Notes: generated from the letters alone by a model not told the origin. DNA of 64,000 nucleotides from Capnocytophaga gingivalis ATCC 33624 (GCF_000174755.1 NZ_ACLQ01000008.1:1-64000); one strand, 5' to 3'; numbered from the stretch's first letter, positions 23,994 to 33,140 are shown. Numbers and translations: made by a program.

Positions 23994-24272
23994 ATGAACG
24001 AAAAAAGAAATATCAAGCAAAAAATTAATTTGTTTATAGGTTCCATAGGAGCCTTTATAGGAGTGGCGGTATTTGTAGCCTATATTCCTCAAATTATGGC
24101 CAACTTAGAGGGGCACAAAGCACAACCTTGGCAACCTTTGTTTGCAGCGGGGTCTTGTCTTATCTGGGTGGTGTATGGCTGGACAAAAGAGCCTAAGCCA
24201 GATTATATTCTCATTATCCCCAATTTGGTAGGGGTAGTTTTAGGATTCTTAACTTTTATTACTTCGCTTTAA
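23994..24272 (+). CDS. SemiSWEET/PQ-loop small transporter
   Basis: A 92-aa membrane protein with three helices and the PQ motif (YIPQI, Pro32-Gln33) of the MtN3/SWEET family. SemiSWEETs work as dimers that let sugars cross the inner membrane by facilitated diffusion. The second helix region AAGSCLIWVVYGW and the third PNLVGVVLGFLTF fit this fold. The start was placed after the promoter rather than at an upstream TTG. It is the only gene between the two IS copies, so it rides as cargo. The substrate is unknown. Confidence 0.82.
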   Translation: MNEKRNIKQKINLFIGSIGAFIGVAVFVAYIPQIMANLEGHKAQPWQPLFAAGSCLIWVVYGWTKEPKPDYILIIPNLVGVVLGFLTFITSL

Positions 24273-24340
24273 AGCTACTTGTATGTTTTTGCTTTGTCCT
24301 TAAAAGCAAAAATGATCACTAATCCCTACTTTGGAATAAT

Positions 24341-24691
24341 TTGAGGTGTCAAAATAATTTCATATATTTGCTCTCTGAAAATTAATGTATTATGGAATTA
24401 TTTAAGGGACAAAGCCTCTTAGAGTTTACTGAACGCTTTAAAACAGACTTAGTAATAATGGGAAGAATTTTCCTACATTACATAAGGTAATACATCAAGT
24501 AAAGTCTTGGATACGAGGTATATATTCTTGGGTATCAGAATTTAACATAGACCGATATTTAGCAGAATACAGTTTTAGAATTAATTGTTCACAAAATAAA
24601 GATACTATCTTTAACAAATTAATGAAAAGAATGCTTGAAAGAGAACCTATTTTCCAACCTCTGTTAATATGCCATTAACTTGACACCTCAA
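24341..24691 (+). pseudogene. IS1595-family element, deleted and frameshifted (copy 2)
   Basis: The first ~112 bp are identical to copy 1, including the promoter and the start of the transposase (ATG at 24392). A deletion at about 24453 then shifts the frame and joins to the C-terminal third (GKNFPTLHKVIHQVKSWIRG to the stop at 24676-24678). The zinc ribbon, HTH and first catalytic Asp are gone. It keeps the C-terminal region lacking in copy 1. Both terminal repeats are intact. Confidence 0.88.
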
Positions 24692-24700
24692 AAAACTTTT

Positions 24701-24733
24701 TTGCTTCTATTAGAATTATTATTCGTATATTTG
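24701..24733 (+). promoter_or_regulatory. promoter of the M1 peptidase gene
   Basis: TTG (24701-24703), a 22-bp spacer and TATATTTG (24726-24733). The -33 box begins two bases outside the target duplication of the IS composite, so the insertion replaced everything upstream of it. Confidence 0.65.
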
Positions 24734-24757
24734 CTGCCGCTACAATTCAAAATTATC

Positions 24758-26599
24758 ATGATAAAGTTTTTTCTTACTTCATTTCTCACTATAGGCATCA
24801 GCCTTAGTAGTTTTGCTCAATGGCAGCAACATATCGACTACCAGATGGACATCCAGATGGATGTAAAAACATTCCAGTACAAAGCAAGACAAGTAGCCCT
24901 CTATGAGAATCATTCGCCAGATACGCTGCGTACAGTCTTCTACCACCTGTATCTCAATGCCTTTCAGCCCGGTAGCCAAATGGATAAGAACATGCAACAG
25001 GTCAGTGACATGCCTGCTCGCTTTATGCACAATGCAGGCACAGAGGCCGAGCCCAAGTATATCAGTAAGCTCTCTATGCTCAAGGAAAACGAACAAGGTT
25101 TTATCCGCCTACAATCCCTCACCCAAAATGGCAAAACAGCTTCCTACAAAGTTATAGGCACCATCCTACAGGTAACACTCCCTGAGCCTATTCTCCCTCA
25201 TGGTAAAGCAACCCTCTCGATGGACTACACGGCTCAAATTCCAAACATAGGAGTACGTATGGGACGCAATAGCTCCGATGGGGTAGCACTCTCTCTCTCC
25301 CAATGGTACCCACGTATCTGTGTATATGATGCTCAAGGATGGCATCCTTATCAATATATCTTTGGAGAGTTCTACGGCGATTGGGCTAACTTTGATGTAA
25401 AGATCACTCTTGACAAAAACTATGTGGTTGCAGGTACCGGTACCCTACAGAATCCTGAGCAAATTGGTTTTGGCTACAACAATATCAAGGAAGTAAAAAC
25501 CCGCCAGAAAACACGTACTTGGCACTTCAAGGCAGAAAAGGTCATCGACTTCTCTTGGGCAGCAGACCCTGCTTACCAACACGATATAGTAAAAACAAAG
25601 CGTGGCGTAGAACTGCACTTTTTCTATAAGAATTTTCCAGAAAACTGGAAAAAGCTACAACAAATCATGCCTGAGGTTTTGGACTTCTACGAGGCTAAGG
25701 TAGGTAAATATCCTTGGAGTCATTACTCTTTTATCCAAGCAGGACAAGGAGCTATGGAGTATGCTATGTGCACCTTTATCGAAGGAGGCAAAGACCCAGA
25801 AGCGCTTATCAAAACAGCTTGCCATGAGCTGGCACACACTTGGTTTCAGCATATTTTCGCCATCGATGAGCAACAATATCCTTGGTTTGACGAAGGGTTC
25901 ACTTGCTTTTTACAACTATGGGCAGATGCCGAGGTAGTCAAAAAGGAGCCTGTAGCCAATTTCTCAGAATTTCGCCACAAGGCTTTCCTTAAGTATGTGA
26001 GTGAGAACCAAGAGGAAGACCCTTCCATTCGTGCAGACTTTTTCGAGCGTAGCCGTTCGTATTTTAGCACTGCTTATGCCAAAGGCACCATGTTTGCCTC
26101 TCATTTGGATTACATCATCGGGCGCAAAGCGATGGAGCGCACCTTCAAGCGCTTTTACAAGGAATATGCCTTTACCCACCCCACTCCTGAGAATTTTGTG
26201 CGCTGTGCCGAGAAAGAATCTGGCATGCAGCTCTTCTGGTTTCTCAAGGAGTTCATGCACACCACCCACCACATAGGCTATTGTATTGAGAAGGTAGAAG
26301 CCAAAGGCGAGAAAACCTTGGTTACCCTCACCAAAAAAGGGCGTATCCCTATGCCCTTAGACCTGATTGTAATCCCCAACGGACAAAAACCTTTCTCTCT
26401 GTACATTCCCACCGACCTTACTTTTGGAGAAAAGCCTAATCCGTTTATCAATATGGAACGTATCGTACTGCCTATATGGAACTGGGCGGAGAAGACTTAT
26501 CAGTTCGAGCTCAACCTCCCCTTCACCCAAGTGAGAAACATCAGTATAGACCCTCAGGAGTTCATGGCCGATCCTAACCCTGAGTGCCATAACTACTGA
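24758..26599 (+). CDS. M1-family zinc metallopeptidase (exported)
   Basis: A 613-aa aminopeptidase-N-type enzyme with signal peptide (about 1-20, SLSSFAQ). The zinc motif HELAH is at residues 356-360 with the third ligand Glu379 (WFDEGF) 18 residues later, and GAMEY stands for the GAMEN exopeptidase motif. An N-terminal beta domain precedes the catalytic domain; the C-terminal helical part is short. It should trim peptides in the periplasm. A longer frame to 24680 would begin within the IS end and was rejected. Confidence 0.92.
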   Translation: MIKFFLTSFLTIGISLSSFAQWQQHIDYQMDIQMDVKTFQYKARQVALYENHSPDTLRTVFYHLYLNAFQPGSQMDKNMQQVSDMPARFMHNAGTEAEPKYISKLSMLKENEQGFIRLQSLTQNGKTASYKVIGTILQVTLPEPILPHGKATLSMDYTAQIPNIGVRMGRNSSDGVALSLSQWYPRICVYDAQGWHPYQYIFGEFYGDWANFDVKITLDKNYVVAGTGTLQNPEQIGFGYNNIKEVKTRQKTRTWHFKAEKVIDFSWAADPAYQHDIVKTKRGVELHFFYKNFPENWKKLQQIMPEVLDFYEAKVGKYPWSHYSFIQAGQGAMEYAMCTFIEGGKDPEALIKTACHELAHTWFQHIFAIDEQQYPWFDEGFTCFLQLWADAEVVKKEPVANFSEFRHKAFLKYVSENQEEDPSIRADFFERSRSYFSTAYAKGTMFASHLDYIIGRKAMERTFKRFYKEYAFTHPTPENFVRCAEKESGMQLFWFLKEFMHTTHHIGYCIEKVEAKGEKTLVTLTKKGRIPMPLDLIVIPNGQKPFSLYIPTDLTFGEKPNPFINMERIVLPIWNWAEKTYQFELNLPFTQVRNISIDPQEFMADPNPECHNY

Positions 26600-26616
26600 T
26601 TTAGTTATGAATTATG

Positions 26617-26661
26617 AGTTTTGAGTTTTGAGTTCTCCAAATAGACTCAAAACTCAAAACT
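26617..26661. repeat. heptamer array folding into a 17-bp hairpin
   Basis: After the M1 peptidase stop, 7-base units (ATGAGTT, TTGAGTT) run forward and then in inverted orientation (ACTCAAA). The arms 26617-26633 and 26645-26661 pair perfectly with an 11-base loop. It may act as a terminator, though it lacks a clean T-run. It lies just before the sufE promoter region. Confidence 0.75.
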
Positions 26662-26710
26662 AAGAACTCAAAATTTTAAAAACTTTTTCGTATTTTTGCG
26701 CTCAAAAAAA

Positions 26711-27133
26711 ATGACCATTACTGAGATACAAAACGCTATTATTGAGGACTTTTCCTTTTTAGAAAACTGGGAAGATCGCTATGAATATATGATTGATTTG
26801 GGCAAAAGCCTCCCACTGATTGACCCTCAGTACAAAACGGATGAATACCTCATCAAGGGATGCCAAAGTCAAGTATGGCTCCATGCGGAGAATCAAGGAG
26901 ATATCATCACTTTCACTGCGGATAGTGATGCTATCATCACCAAGGGGATTATCGCTATCTTGATCAAAGCCCTCTCCAATCAGAAAGCAGCGGATATTCT
27001 TGCGGCAGATATGAGTTTTATTGACAAAATTGGCCTCAAGGAACACCTCTCCCCTACCCGTGCCAACGGACTGGTGAGTATGATAGAGCAGATGAAGCTC
27101 TACGCCAAAGCTATAACCTTAAAAAACAAGTAA
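26711..27133 (+). CDS. sufE: SufE-type sulfur acceptor
   Basis: A 140-aa protein that accepts persulfide sulfur from the SufS desulfurase and passes it to the SUF Fe-S scaffold. The acceptor Cys51 is in LIKGCQSQVW and the fold-typical LSPTRANGLVSM is near the C-terminus. The ATG at 26711 was chosen because an upstream TTG (26696) is the end of the -7 box TATTTTTG (26691-26698). The next gene follows after 3 bp, and it is also a SUF-type gene. Confidence 0.93.
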   Translation: MTITEIQNAIIEDFSFLENWEDRYEYMIDLGKSLPLIDPQYKTDEYLIKGCQSQVWLHAENQGDIITFTADSDAIITKGIIAILIKALSNQKAADILAADMSFIDKIGLKEHLSPTRANGLVSMIEQMKLYAKAITLKNK

Positions 27134-27136
27134 TCC

Positions 27137-27469
27137 ATGTCTGAAGAAAAAACACCTATCGACACTGAACTCATCGGCGAGAAAATCGTCGAGGTACTCC
27201 ATACCATCTATGACCCTGAAATCCCTGTAGATATATACGAATTGGGGCTGATCTATGATGTTTTTATCAATGAAAATCACGATGTGAAGATCCTGATGAC
27301 CCTCACCTCGCCCAACTGTCCTGTAGCAGAAGTACTCCCCCAAGAAGTCTATGAGAAAATAGGCAGTATTGATGAGATCAATGAAGTAGAAGTAGAACTC
27401 ACCTTTGACCCACCTTGGGGACAAGAGATGATGAGCGAAGAAGCCAAATTGGAACTCGGTTTTCTGTAA
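27137..27469 (+). CDS. DUF59/MIP18-family Fe-S assembly protein (SufT-like)
   Basis: A 110-aa DUF59 protein. The signature TIYDPEIPVDIYELGLIYDV leads, and the conserved Cys61 lies in LTSPNCPVAEV; DPPWGQEMMSEEAK closes the domain. Members help mature Fe-S proteins as SufT or paired with other SUF parts. It sits 3 bp after sufE, supporting that role. Whether it carries a cluster itself cannot be seen. Confidence 0.9.
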   Translation: MSEEKTPIDTELIGEKIVEVLHTIYDPEIPVDIYELGLIYDVFINENHDVKILMTLTSPNCPVAEVLPQEVYEKIGSIDEINEVEVELTFDPPWGQEMMSEEAKLELGFL

Positions 27470-27475
27470 AACACT

Positions 27476-28219
27476 ATGTCTATGAAAAAAATAGCTGTCA
27501 TTCCAGCGCGCCTTCAGGCTACACGCTTCCCAAAGAAACTCCTCGAGGACTTAGGGGGGCGCTCTGTCATTGAGCAGACATACCTGGCCACGGTGGGTAC
27601 TGACCTCTTTGACCAAGTGTGGGTGGCCACCGATAGCCCAGAAATTGCTGAGAAAATCAAGCATATAGGCGGAGAAGTATTCCTTAGCCAAATCCAACAC
27701 AATTGTGGCAGCAACCGCATCGCTGAAGCGGTGGAAAACCTCCCTGCCGATATCATTGTCAATGTACAAGGGGATGAGCCTTTTATCCAAAAGAAAAGCC
27801 TACAACCCCTCTTAGAAGTCTTTGACCATGATCCTAAGCAGCAGATCGACTTGGCTTCTCTGATGATGCCCCTTACCGATCCCGAAGAAATCGCCAATCC
27901 CAACAATGTCAAGGTAGTGGTGGATAGTCAGTCCTTTGCCTTGTACTTTTCTCGTAGCCCGATTCCTTTCGCTCGGGATACAGAGAGAGAATACACTTAC
28001 AAAAAACATATCGGGGTGTATGCCTTCCGCAAGGATGCCCTTATGGAGTTCTATCGCCTAAGCCCCACCCCCCTGGAGGAGATGGAGAAGCTCGAACAGT
28101 TGCGCTACTTAGAAAATGGCCGACGTATCAAGATGGTACTCTCCGAGGTAGAAAATATAGGCATAGATACCCCTGAAGATTTAGAAAAAGCCCGAAAATA
28201 CTGGAAAAATATCTATTAA
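27476..28219 (+). CDS. kdsB: 3-deoxy-manno-octulosonate cytidylyltransferase
   Basis: A 247-aa enzyme that activates KDO with CTP to CMP-KDO for the lipopolysaccharide inner core. IPARLQATRFPKKLL is the CTP-binding loop, NVQGDEPFI contains the metal-binding Asp, and YFSRSPIPF and GIDTPEDLEKA are also conserved. Two ATG codons lie 6 bp apart (27476 and 27482) and the choice is uncertain. Continues the sufE transcript with a 6-bp gap. Confidence 0.95.
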   Translation: MSMKKIAVIPARLQATRFPKKLLEDLGGRSVIEQTYLATVGTDLFDQVWVATDSPEIAEKIKHIGGEVFLSQIQHNCGSNRIAEAVENLPADIIVNVQGDEPFIQKKSLQPLLEVFDHDPKQQIDLASLMMPLTDPEEIANPNNVKVVVDSQSFALYFSRSPIPFARDTEREYTYKKHIGVYAFRKDALMEFYRLSPTPLEEMEKLEQLRYLENGRRIKMVLSEVENIGIDTPEDLEKARKYWKNIY

Positions 28220-28247
28220 TAAACACCAAATATTTATTCTCAAAAAT

Positions 28248-30881
28248 ATGAAAAAAATAGTATTTTTAACCGCACTTCTCTCTATAGTGAGTATAACCAA
28301 TGCTCAAGATAGGCAAGAGGCTATACGAACCCAAAATGTACAAAAGTCATGGGTTAAGAATATCCCTTTCCAAGCGCTTCCTCTTACAAGAGGGGCGGGA
28401 GAGATTATCCAGATAGAACGCAATCCTAAGGATCCTTATCAGCTCTATGTAGCCCTATCTCAGTCCGGAGTATGGTATAGTGACAACAATGGAGCAAGCT
28501 TCACCCCTACTTTCTCCGAGACAATGTCTCCGCAGACCATGGCCATGGCTGTGGATTGGGACAATCGTACCTTATGGGTAGCCACTTACCAAGGGGTTTT
28601 CATTAAGGAATATGCTAAAGATTGGGTGACGGCTGCTCCTATTGGCAATATGAATGTACGCCAGATTGTCCTTACCTCCCCTACCAATGCTTGTCTGAAT
28701 GCTCTGGGAGAGGATGGCTCCATAGCGGGGGTACTCTGTACTTCCGACAAAGGAAAAAGCTGGAAACAGACCTTTGCTCAAGTAGGTGTCAGCGAACTAA
28801 AAAAAGTACCTTCCGCTGACCAAACACTCTACATGACGGCTTGGGATATGGAAAAAACACCCTACAATATCAACCCCTCTGGGAAAAAATCAGGTATCTA
28901 TAAGAGCACCAATGCTGGGGATTCTTGGGAACTTATCTCCACAGCAGGCTCTGGATTCCCTCAGGGAAACATAGGAAAAATATCCTTGGCGGTATTCAGC
29001 CCGACCTCACTCTATGCCTTGGTGGACAACCGCGAAAGGGTCAAAGAACCACTGAACGAAATCAGCCTTCAGGGCTTATCAAGCAAGGATTTTTTAGAAT
29101 TGGAGAACGAAAAAATCAACCAATACATCTATAACCATTTCTTGCAAAATAAGTACAATGCCAACAGCCTTAAGGAAATGGTTCGCGCAGGAATCGCCCC
29201 TAATGAACTGACTAAACTCACCGATGCACTCCCTGCTGTGGTAGGAGCTGAGATTTACTATTCTAATGACGGTGGAAAGTCTTGGGTGAAGAAAAATAAC
29301 AAACCTCTTACCAATGTTTTCTATACTAAGGGATATGAAGTAGGGGCTCTGGCAGTAAATCCTCAACAGGAGAACGAACTATACCTCTCAGGAGTGCCAC
29401 TTCTCAAATCCAACAATGGGGGAATTACTTGGACACTTATCAAGGACAACCCTATGAACCAAAAGGTATATCAGCTCTCTGCCGATGGCAAACAGATTAT
29501 CTTGGTTACCAGCCAAGGGGCTTTCCAATCTCTCGACCAAGGACGTACCTGGGCTAAGCAGGAAATGCCTCAGACAGCTTATGTAACCTCTCTTACTATA
29601 GGCAAGCCCAGCGAAGGTGCTCTATATGCCAATATCCTGAACGGAGGTGTAGTGAAATATACTAACAATCAATGGCTTATGGTAAGTAGCGAGAACGGAA
29701 AGCTCATTACTACTCCTGAGAACAAGTCTTTTCTTGCCCAGCCTTTCGGGGAAATATTACCTTTGCGACAAAGCAGAATTGTTCTTCCTTATGACAAGAA
29801 AACCAAACAGCGTTACCCTATCGAAACGACCCTATCTCTTTCCCCTCAGAATAATACTATCCTATATGCAGGTGCCAATGTACTCTTCCAGTCCCTCAAC
29901 GAAGGGAAGGCATGGAAGGCCATTTCTCCTGATTTGACCAATGGGGACAAGGGAGGAAATCTCTCCTATGGCACTATCTCAGCCATTAGTGAATCCCCTT
30001 TCCAGTTTGGCCTTCTCTATACCGGAAGTGATGACGGAATGATATACACCTCGGACAATGGCGGGGTCTCTTGGCAAATGATTTATTCGTCTTTCCCTGC
30101 ACAGAATCGTGTCTCTTGTTTGCTGGCCTCCAAGCACAAACAGGAGCGTGTATATGCTATCCTACAGAACAGCAACCATCAAGCACTGATTTTCCGTAGT
30201 AACAACATGGGAAAAAGCTGGGATAACCTCAAGGCCAATCTCCCTGAGGAAACTGCCAATGTGATTGTAGAAGACCCTTCCAACGAACAGGTGCTCTACT
30301 TAGGTACCGAGAATGGGCTCTATGTATCTTTCGATATGGGAGAAAAATGGCATGTCTTCAAGCAGAATCTCCCTCGAACTTCAGTAAGCGCTATTGCGAT
30401 CAATCCTCAGGACAATCAGTTATATATAGGTACCAAGGGACATGGATTCTTTACGGCTAATATCGCCAGTCTCCGTGAGATACGTGCTGCGGTACAAGAC
30501 CAACTCTTCTACCCCTTGAAGGATACCTACTCCATCAAGTACTCTGCACAATGGGGCAATGCTGAAAACCCTTGGGCAGCTCCTAAGGTTCCTGTCCTTT
30601 ATTTGGAGTCTTTTGCCTCTATGGATGGTACTGAAGTAAAAATCAGTGTAGTAAAGAATAAAATCACCTTATCCAAATTCTCTTATCAAACCAAAGTTGG
30701 GTTCAACTTTATTCCTTTTGACTTGGTTTTCAATGAGGAAGGACGTATCGCTTACGAGAAAAAACTCCTAACTACCTTCAAGAAGGCTGATAATGGTAAG
30801 TGCTATCTCCCTAAGGGTACCTATCAACTGATTTTTGAGGTAGAAGGATTCGAACAAGAACGCACTTTAGTGATTGAATAA
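28248..30881 (+). CDS. exported BNR/Asp-box beta-propeller protein (sortilin-like)
   Basis: An 877-aa protein with signal peptide (about 1-19, ITNAQ). At least ten Asp-box repeats of the form S-x-D-x-G-x-x-W are spread over residues 75-710, for example YSDNNGAS, TSDKGKSW, STNAGDSW and TSDNGGVSW. The C-terminal ~150 residues form a separate beta-rich domain. These repeats build one or two propellers as in VPS10/sortilin or sialidases, but no sialidase Arg triad was recognised. Probably a binding or adhesion protein of the envelope. The longest protein in the middle of the window. Confidence 0.8.
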   Translation: MKKIVFLTALLSIVSITNAQDRQEAIRTQNVQKSWVKNIPFQALPLTRGAGEIIQIERNPKDPYQLYVALSQSGVWYSDNNGASFTPTFSETMSPQTMAMAVDWDNRTLWVATYQGVFIKEYAKDWVTAAPIGNMNVRQIVLTSPTNACLNALGEDGSIAGVLCTSDKGKSWKQTFAQVGVSELKKVPSADQTLYMTAWDMEKTPYNINPSGKKSGIYKSTNAGDSWELISTAGSGFPQGNIGKISLAVFSPTSLYALVDNRERVKEPLNEISLQGLSSKDFLELENEKINQYIYNHFLQNKYNANSLKEMVRAGIAPNELTKLTDALPAVVGAEIYYSNDGGKSWVKKNNKPLTNVFYTKGYEVGALAVNPQQENELYLSGVPLLKSNNGGITWTLIKDNPMNQKVYQLSADGKQIILVTSQGAFQSLDQGRTWAKQEMPQTAYVTSLTIGKPSEGALYANILNGGVVKYTNNQWLMVSSENGKLITTPENKSFLAQPFGEILPLRQSRIVLPYDKKTKQRYPIETTLSLSPQNNTILYAGANVLFQSLNEGKAWKAISPDLTNGDKGGNLSYGTISAISESPFQFGLLYTGSDDGMIYTSDNGGVSWQMIYSSFPAQNRVSCLLASKHKQERVYAILQNSNHQALIFRSNNMGKSWDNLKANLPEETANVIVEDPSNEQVLYLGTENGLYVSFDMGEKWHVFKQNLPRTSVSAIAINPQDNQLYIGTKGHGFFTANIASLREIRAAVQDQLFYPLKDTYSIKYSAQWGNAENPWAAPKVPVLYLESFASMDGTEVKISVVKNKITLSKFSYQTKVGFNFIPFDLVFNEEGRIAYEKKLLTTFKKADNGKCYLPKGTYQLIFEVEGFEQERTLVIE

Positions 30882-30897
30882 CAAATATTTACCCCCT

Positions 30898-31497
30898 ATG
30901 TATAAAGTTTTTTTCGATAATAAAAAAATATGGGTTACCAACAACCTTAGAAAGGCGCGTAAGAAAAAGGGCAAACTCTTTTCTCTTACCACTCTCTCGG
31001 TAAAAGATTTTCTAAAAAAAGTAGAAAAGGCTAAGTCGGGAAAATTCGTTTTTTATATAGACAAGGGGGAAGATTTCTTTAGCTATTTCACCTCCGCTCT
31101 CATTTGTATAGAGGCTGGAGGTGGAGTAGTACGGAACCCCAAGGGACGTATTCTTTTTATCAAAAGAAAAGGAAAATGGGACTTACCCAAAGGGAAATTA
31201 GAAGCAGGAGAGCAGATAGAAGAATGTGCTCAGAGGGAAGTGCAGGAAGAGACAGCCCTTGCCTCGCTACAGCTATTAGGACTGAGGACTATCACCTACC
31301 ATATATACGTTCAGGATCAAAAATATTGCCTAAAAAAAACCTCTTGGTACAATATGTATAGTGATGCCACTGAAAACCTCTCTCCCCAACAGGAAGAAGA
31401 CATTGAGGTATGCGCTTGGAAGAAGCCTAAAAAACTAGAAAAGCTACTGAAGAACTCTTTCTCCAGTATCCAAGAAGTGTTCAAAGGCGAATACTAA
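30898..31497 (+). CDS. NUDIX hydrolase
   Basis: A 199-aa protein. A ~65-residue N-terminal extension of unknown role precedes a NUDIX domain whose box begins at Gly99, has Glu105, and ends in REVQEET (113-119). It would hydrolyse a nucleoside diphosphate linked to another group; the substrate is not evident. The ATG at 30898 is preferred to an upstream TTG that overlaps the BNR gene. Its stop codon is directly followed by a 190-bp heptamer array. Confidence 0.9.
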   Translation: MYKVFFDNKKIWVTNNLRKARKKKGKLFSLTTLSVKDFLKKVEKAKSGKFVFYIDKGEDFFSYFTSALICIEAGGGVVRNPKGRILFIKRKGKWDLPKGKLEAGEQIEECAQREVQEETALASLQLLGLRTITYHIYVQDQKYCLKKTSWYNMYSDATENLSPQQEEDIEVCAWKKPKKLEKLLKNSFSSIQEVFKGEY

Positions 31498-31688
31498 ATT
31501 AATGATCAATGTTCAATGATTAATGATTAATGATCAATGATTAATGATTAATGACCTCTGTTCACTGACCTCTGCTCACTGACCTCTGCTCACTGACCTC
31601 TGTTAACTGTTCACTGACCTCTGCTCACTGACAACTGCTCACTGACAACTGACAACTGACAACTGACAACTAACAACTAACAACTATT
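31498..31688 (+). repeat. long heptamer array after the NUDIX gene
   Basis: About 27 units of seven bases with drifting sequence: first TAATGAT/CAATGAT, then CACTGAC alternating with CTCTG(C/T)T, then ACAACTG/ACAACTA. It fills the whole spacer to the next gene. Each block is nearly pure, so the array grew by local duplication of changed units. Confidence 0.9.
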
Positions 31689-31698
31689 ATCTAAAATC

Positions 31699-32211
31699 AT
31701 GGAAATATACACCAGTCGTAAAAAAAACATTTTCCTGCTTTTTCTCTCTTTGCTCTTTTTGGCAGCAGGCATTTATTTTGTGCTTCATGGGGAAGAAATT
31801 GCCGCAGGGAAGAGAAGCCCTCTCTTGGTTCAGGGCATAGGGATAGCCGCTATTGCTTTTGCCTTATTGGCTTTATTCTTTACCATCAAGAATCTACTTA
31901 ACAAGCGATGGGTACTTCGAGCCAATCCTGAAGGCTTATACTTGAGAATCCGTAATGAACTATTTATCCCTTGGCAGGAAATTACAGGTTTCGAGGTTTT
32001 CGAAGTCAGAGGAAGCAAATCTGTCCTAATCATGCTCAAGGATCCTCAGGCCTATATCGCCAAGGAAAAGAGCCCTTTTCTAAGGAAAATGATGCAGTGG
32101 AACCTCCGCCTGTGTGGTACCTCGGTTAGTATCTCAAGTTCCACGATGCAAATCAGTCACAAGGAGCTTTTGGCACTACTTATCGAATATTGGAATAAGT
32201 ATAAAAAATAA
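31699..32211 (+). CDS. STM3941-type membrane protein with PH-like domain
   Basis: A 170-aa protein with two N-terminal transmembrane helices (about 10-30 and 43-66) and a cytoplasmic part resembling the bacterial PH-like domain (LRIRNELFIPWQEITGFEVFEV). It matches proteins labelled STM3941 family, of unknown role. There is no clear -33/-7 promoter because the upstream spacer is all heptamer repeat. Possibly read through from the NUDIX gene. Confidence 0.65.
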   Translation: MEIYTSRKKNIFLLFLSLLFLAAGIYFVLHGEEIAAGKRSPLLVQGIGIAAIAFALLALFFTIKNLLNKRWVLRANPEGLYLRIRNELFIPWQEITGFEVFEVRGSKSVLIMLKDPQAYIAKEKSPFLRKMMQWNLRLCGTSVSISSSTMQISHKELLALLIEYWNKYKK

Positions 32212-32355
32212 ATACAACCGACTGATAATCAATGTGATAATTACTCATTCGAAAAAAAAAGAAAAAAGATAGTAGAAAAATGTTTTAAATATCATTTTTT
32301 TTATATTTTTGTGCCCTATTTGAAAAACAAATATTTACTAATAAATTCAAATTGT

Positions 32356-32577
32356 ATGTATTGGACATTAGAACTGGCTTCCTACTTAAGTGATGCCCCT
32401 TGGCCAGCTACCAAGGAAGAGATTATTGACTATGCCCTCCGTACAGGAGCTCCTATGGAAGTAGTGGAGAACCTTGAAGCCCTCGAAGATGAGGGAGAAA
32501 TATATGAATCTATCGAGGAGATTTGGCCAGACTACCCCACAGAAGAAGATTATCTTTGGAATGAGGATGAATATTAA
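32356..32577 (+). CDS. DUF2795 small acidic protein
   Basis: A 73-aa acidic protein highly typical of Bacteroidota (MYWTLELASYLSDAPWPATK, ending in YPTEEDYLWNEDEY). Its role is unknown. A -7 box TATTTTTG (32304-32311) lies 44 bp upstream; an alternative GTG start at 32311 sits on its last base and was rejected. It is followed by a short hairpin (AAAGAGATGG...CCATCTCTTTT, 32583-32611) that can end transcription before the CvpA gene. Confidence 0.88.
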   Translation: MYWTLELASYLSDAPWPATKEEIIDYALRTGAPMEVVENLEALEDEGEIYESIEEIWPDYPTEEDYLWNEDEY

Positions 32578-32618
32578 GAATTTTAAAGAGATGGCGCTCC
32601 CATCTCTTTTTTAGTATT

Positions 32619-33140
32619 ATGAGTAATATAGATATTGTTTTAGGCGTCTTTTTAGGTTTTGGTATAGTACAGGGCTTTCTCAAAGGATTTATTTGGGGAG
32701 TAACCTCTCTTATTGCTGTATTTGTAGCTCTATGGGGAGCTATTCACTTTTCGGCTATGGTAGCGCCATTTATCAGTGATATTTTTTCTTTTTCTGCCAA
32801 GACCGAGCAGGTATTGGCTTTTATCATTACCTTTCTCATTGTCCTTGTTTTGGTAGGGCTGGCAGGGAAGCTCCTGACAAAGATTTTAGAGAGTGTCTCC
32901 TTAGGCTTCCTTAACCGTATAGCGGGGGCTGTTTTCGGTATGCTCAAGTGGTCTCTTATCGTAGGAACGGCACTAATGTACCTGAACGAAGGTGCTATGG
33001 AGCTGATTCCTAAAAAAACCACCGAAGAATCTCTCTTCTACAACCCTATTATGAAAACCAATACTTGGATACGCACCTATATTTTCCAGTACAAGGACTC
33101 CTTTTCCACTGAGTCCTTCTTGCCTAAATCCCCCCTCTGA
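32619..33140 (+). CDS. CvpA-family inner-membrane protein
   Basis: A 173-aa protein with four hydrophobic helices. The N-terminal IDIVLGVFLGFGIVQGFLKG and the later GFLNRIAGAVFGMLKW are the CvpA signature. In E. coli the protein is needed for colicin V production and for envelope homeostasis. The exact activity is unknown. The C-terminus is short and soluble. It begins 42 bp after the DUF2795 gene. Confidence 0.88.
   Translation: MSNIDIVLGVFLGFGIVQGFLKGFIWGVTSLIAVFVALWGAIHFSAMVAPFISDIFSFSAKTEQVLAFIITFLIVLVLVGLAGKLLTKILESVSLGFLNRIAGAVFGMLKWSLIVGTALMYLNEGAMELIPKKTTEESLFYNPIMKTNTWIRTYIFQYKDSFSTESFLPKSPL

Larger units (their letters stand above)
23297..24699. mobile_element. composite IS1595-type element with SemiSWEET cargo and 8-bp TSD
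   Basis: The element proper runs 23305-24691. Both outer ends carry the inverted repeat TTGAGGTGTCAA, and an identical 8-base AAAACTTT lies outside each (23297-23304 and 24692-24699). Eight bases is the usual target duplication of the IS1595 family. Inside are two internally deleted IS copies in the same orientation (23305-23914 and 24341-24691) around a 426-bp cargo with one gene. Neither copy encodes an intact transposase, so movement would need a helper. The duplication spans the whole unit, suggesting it moved as one. Confidence 0.8.
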
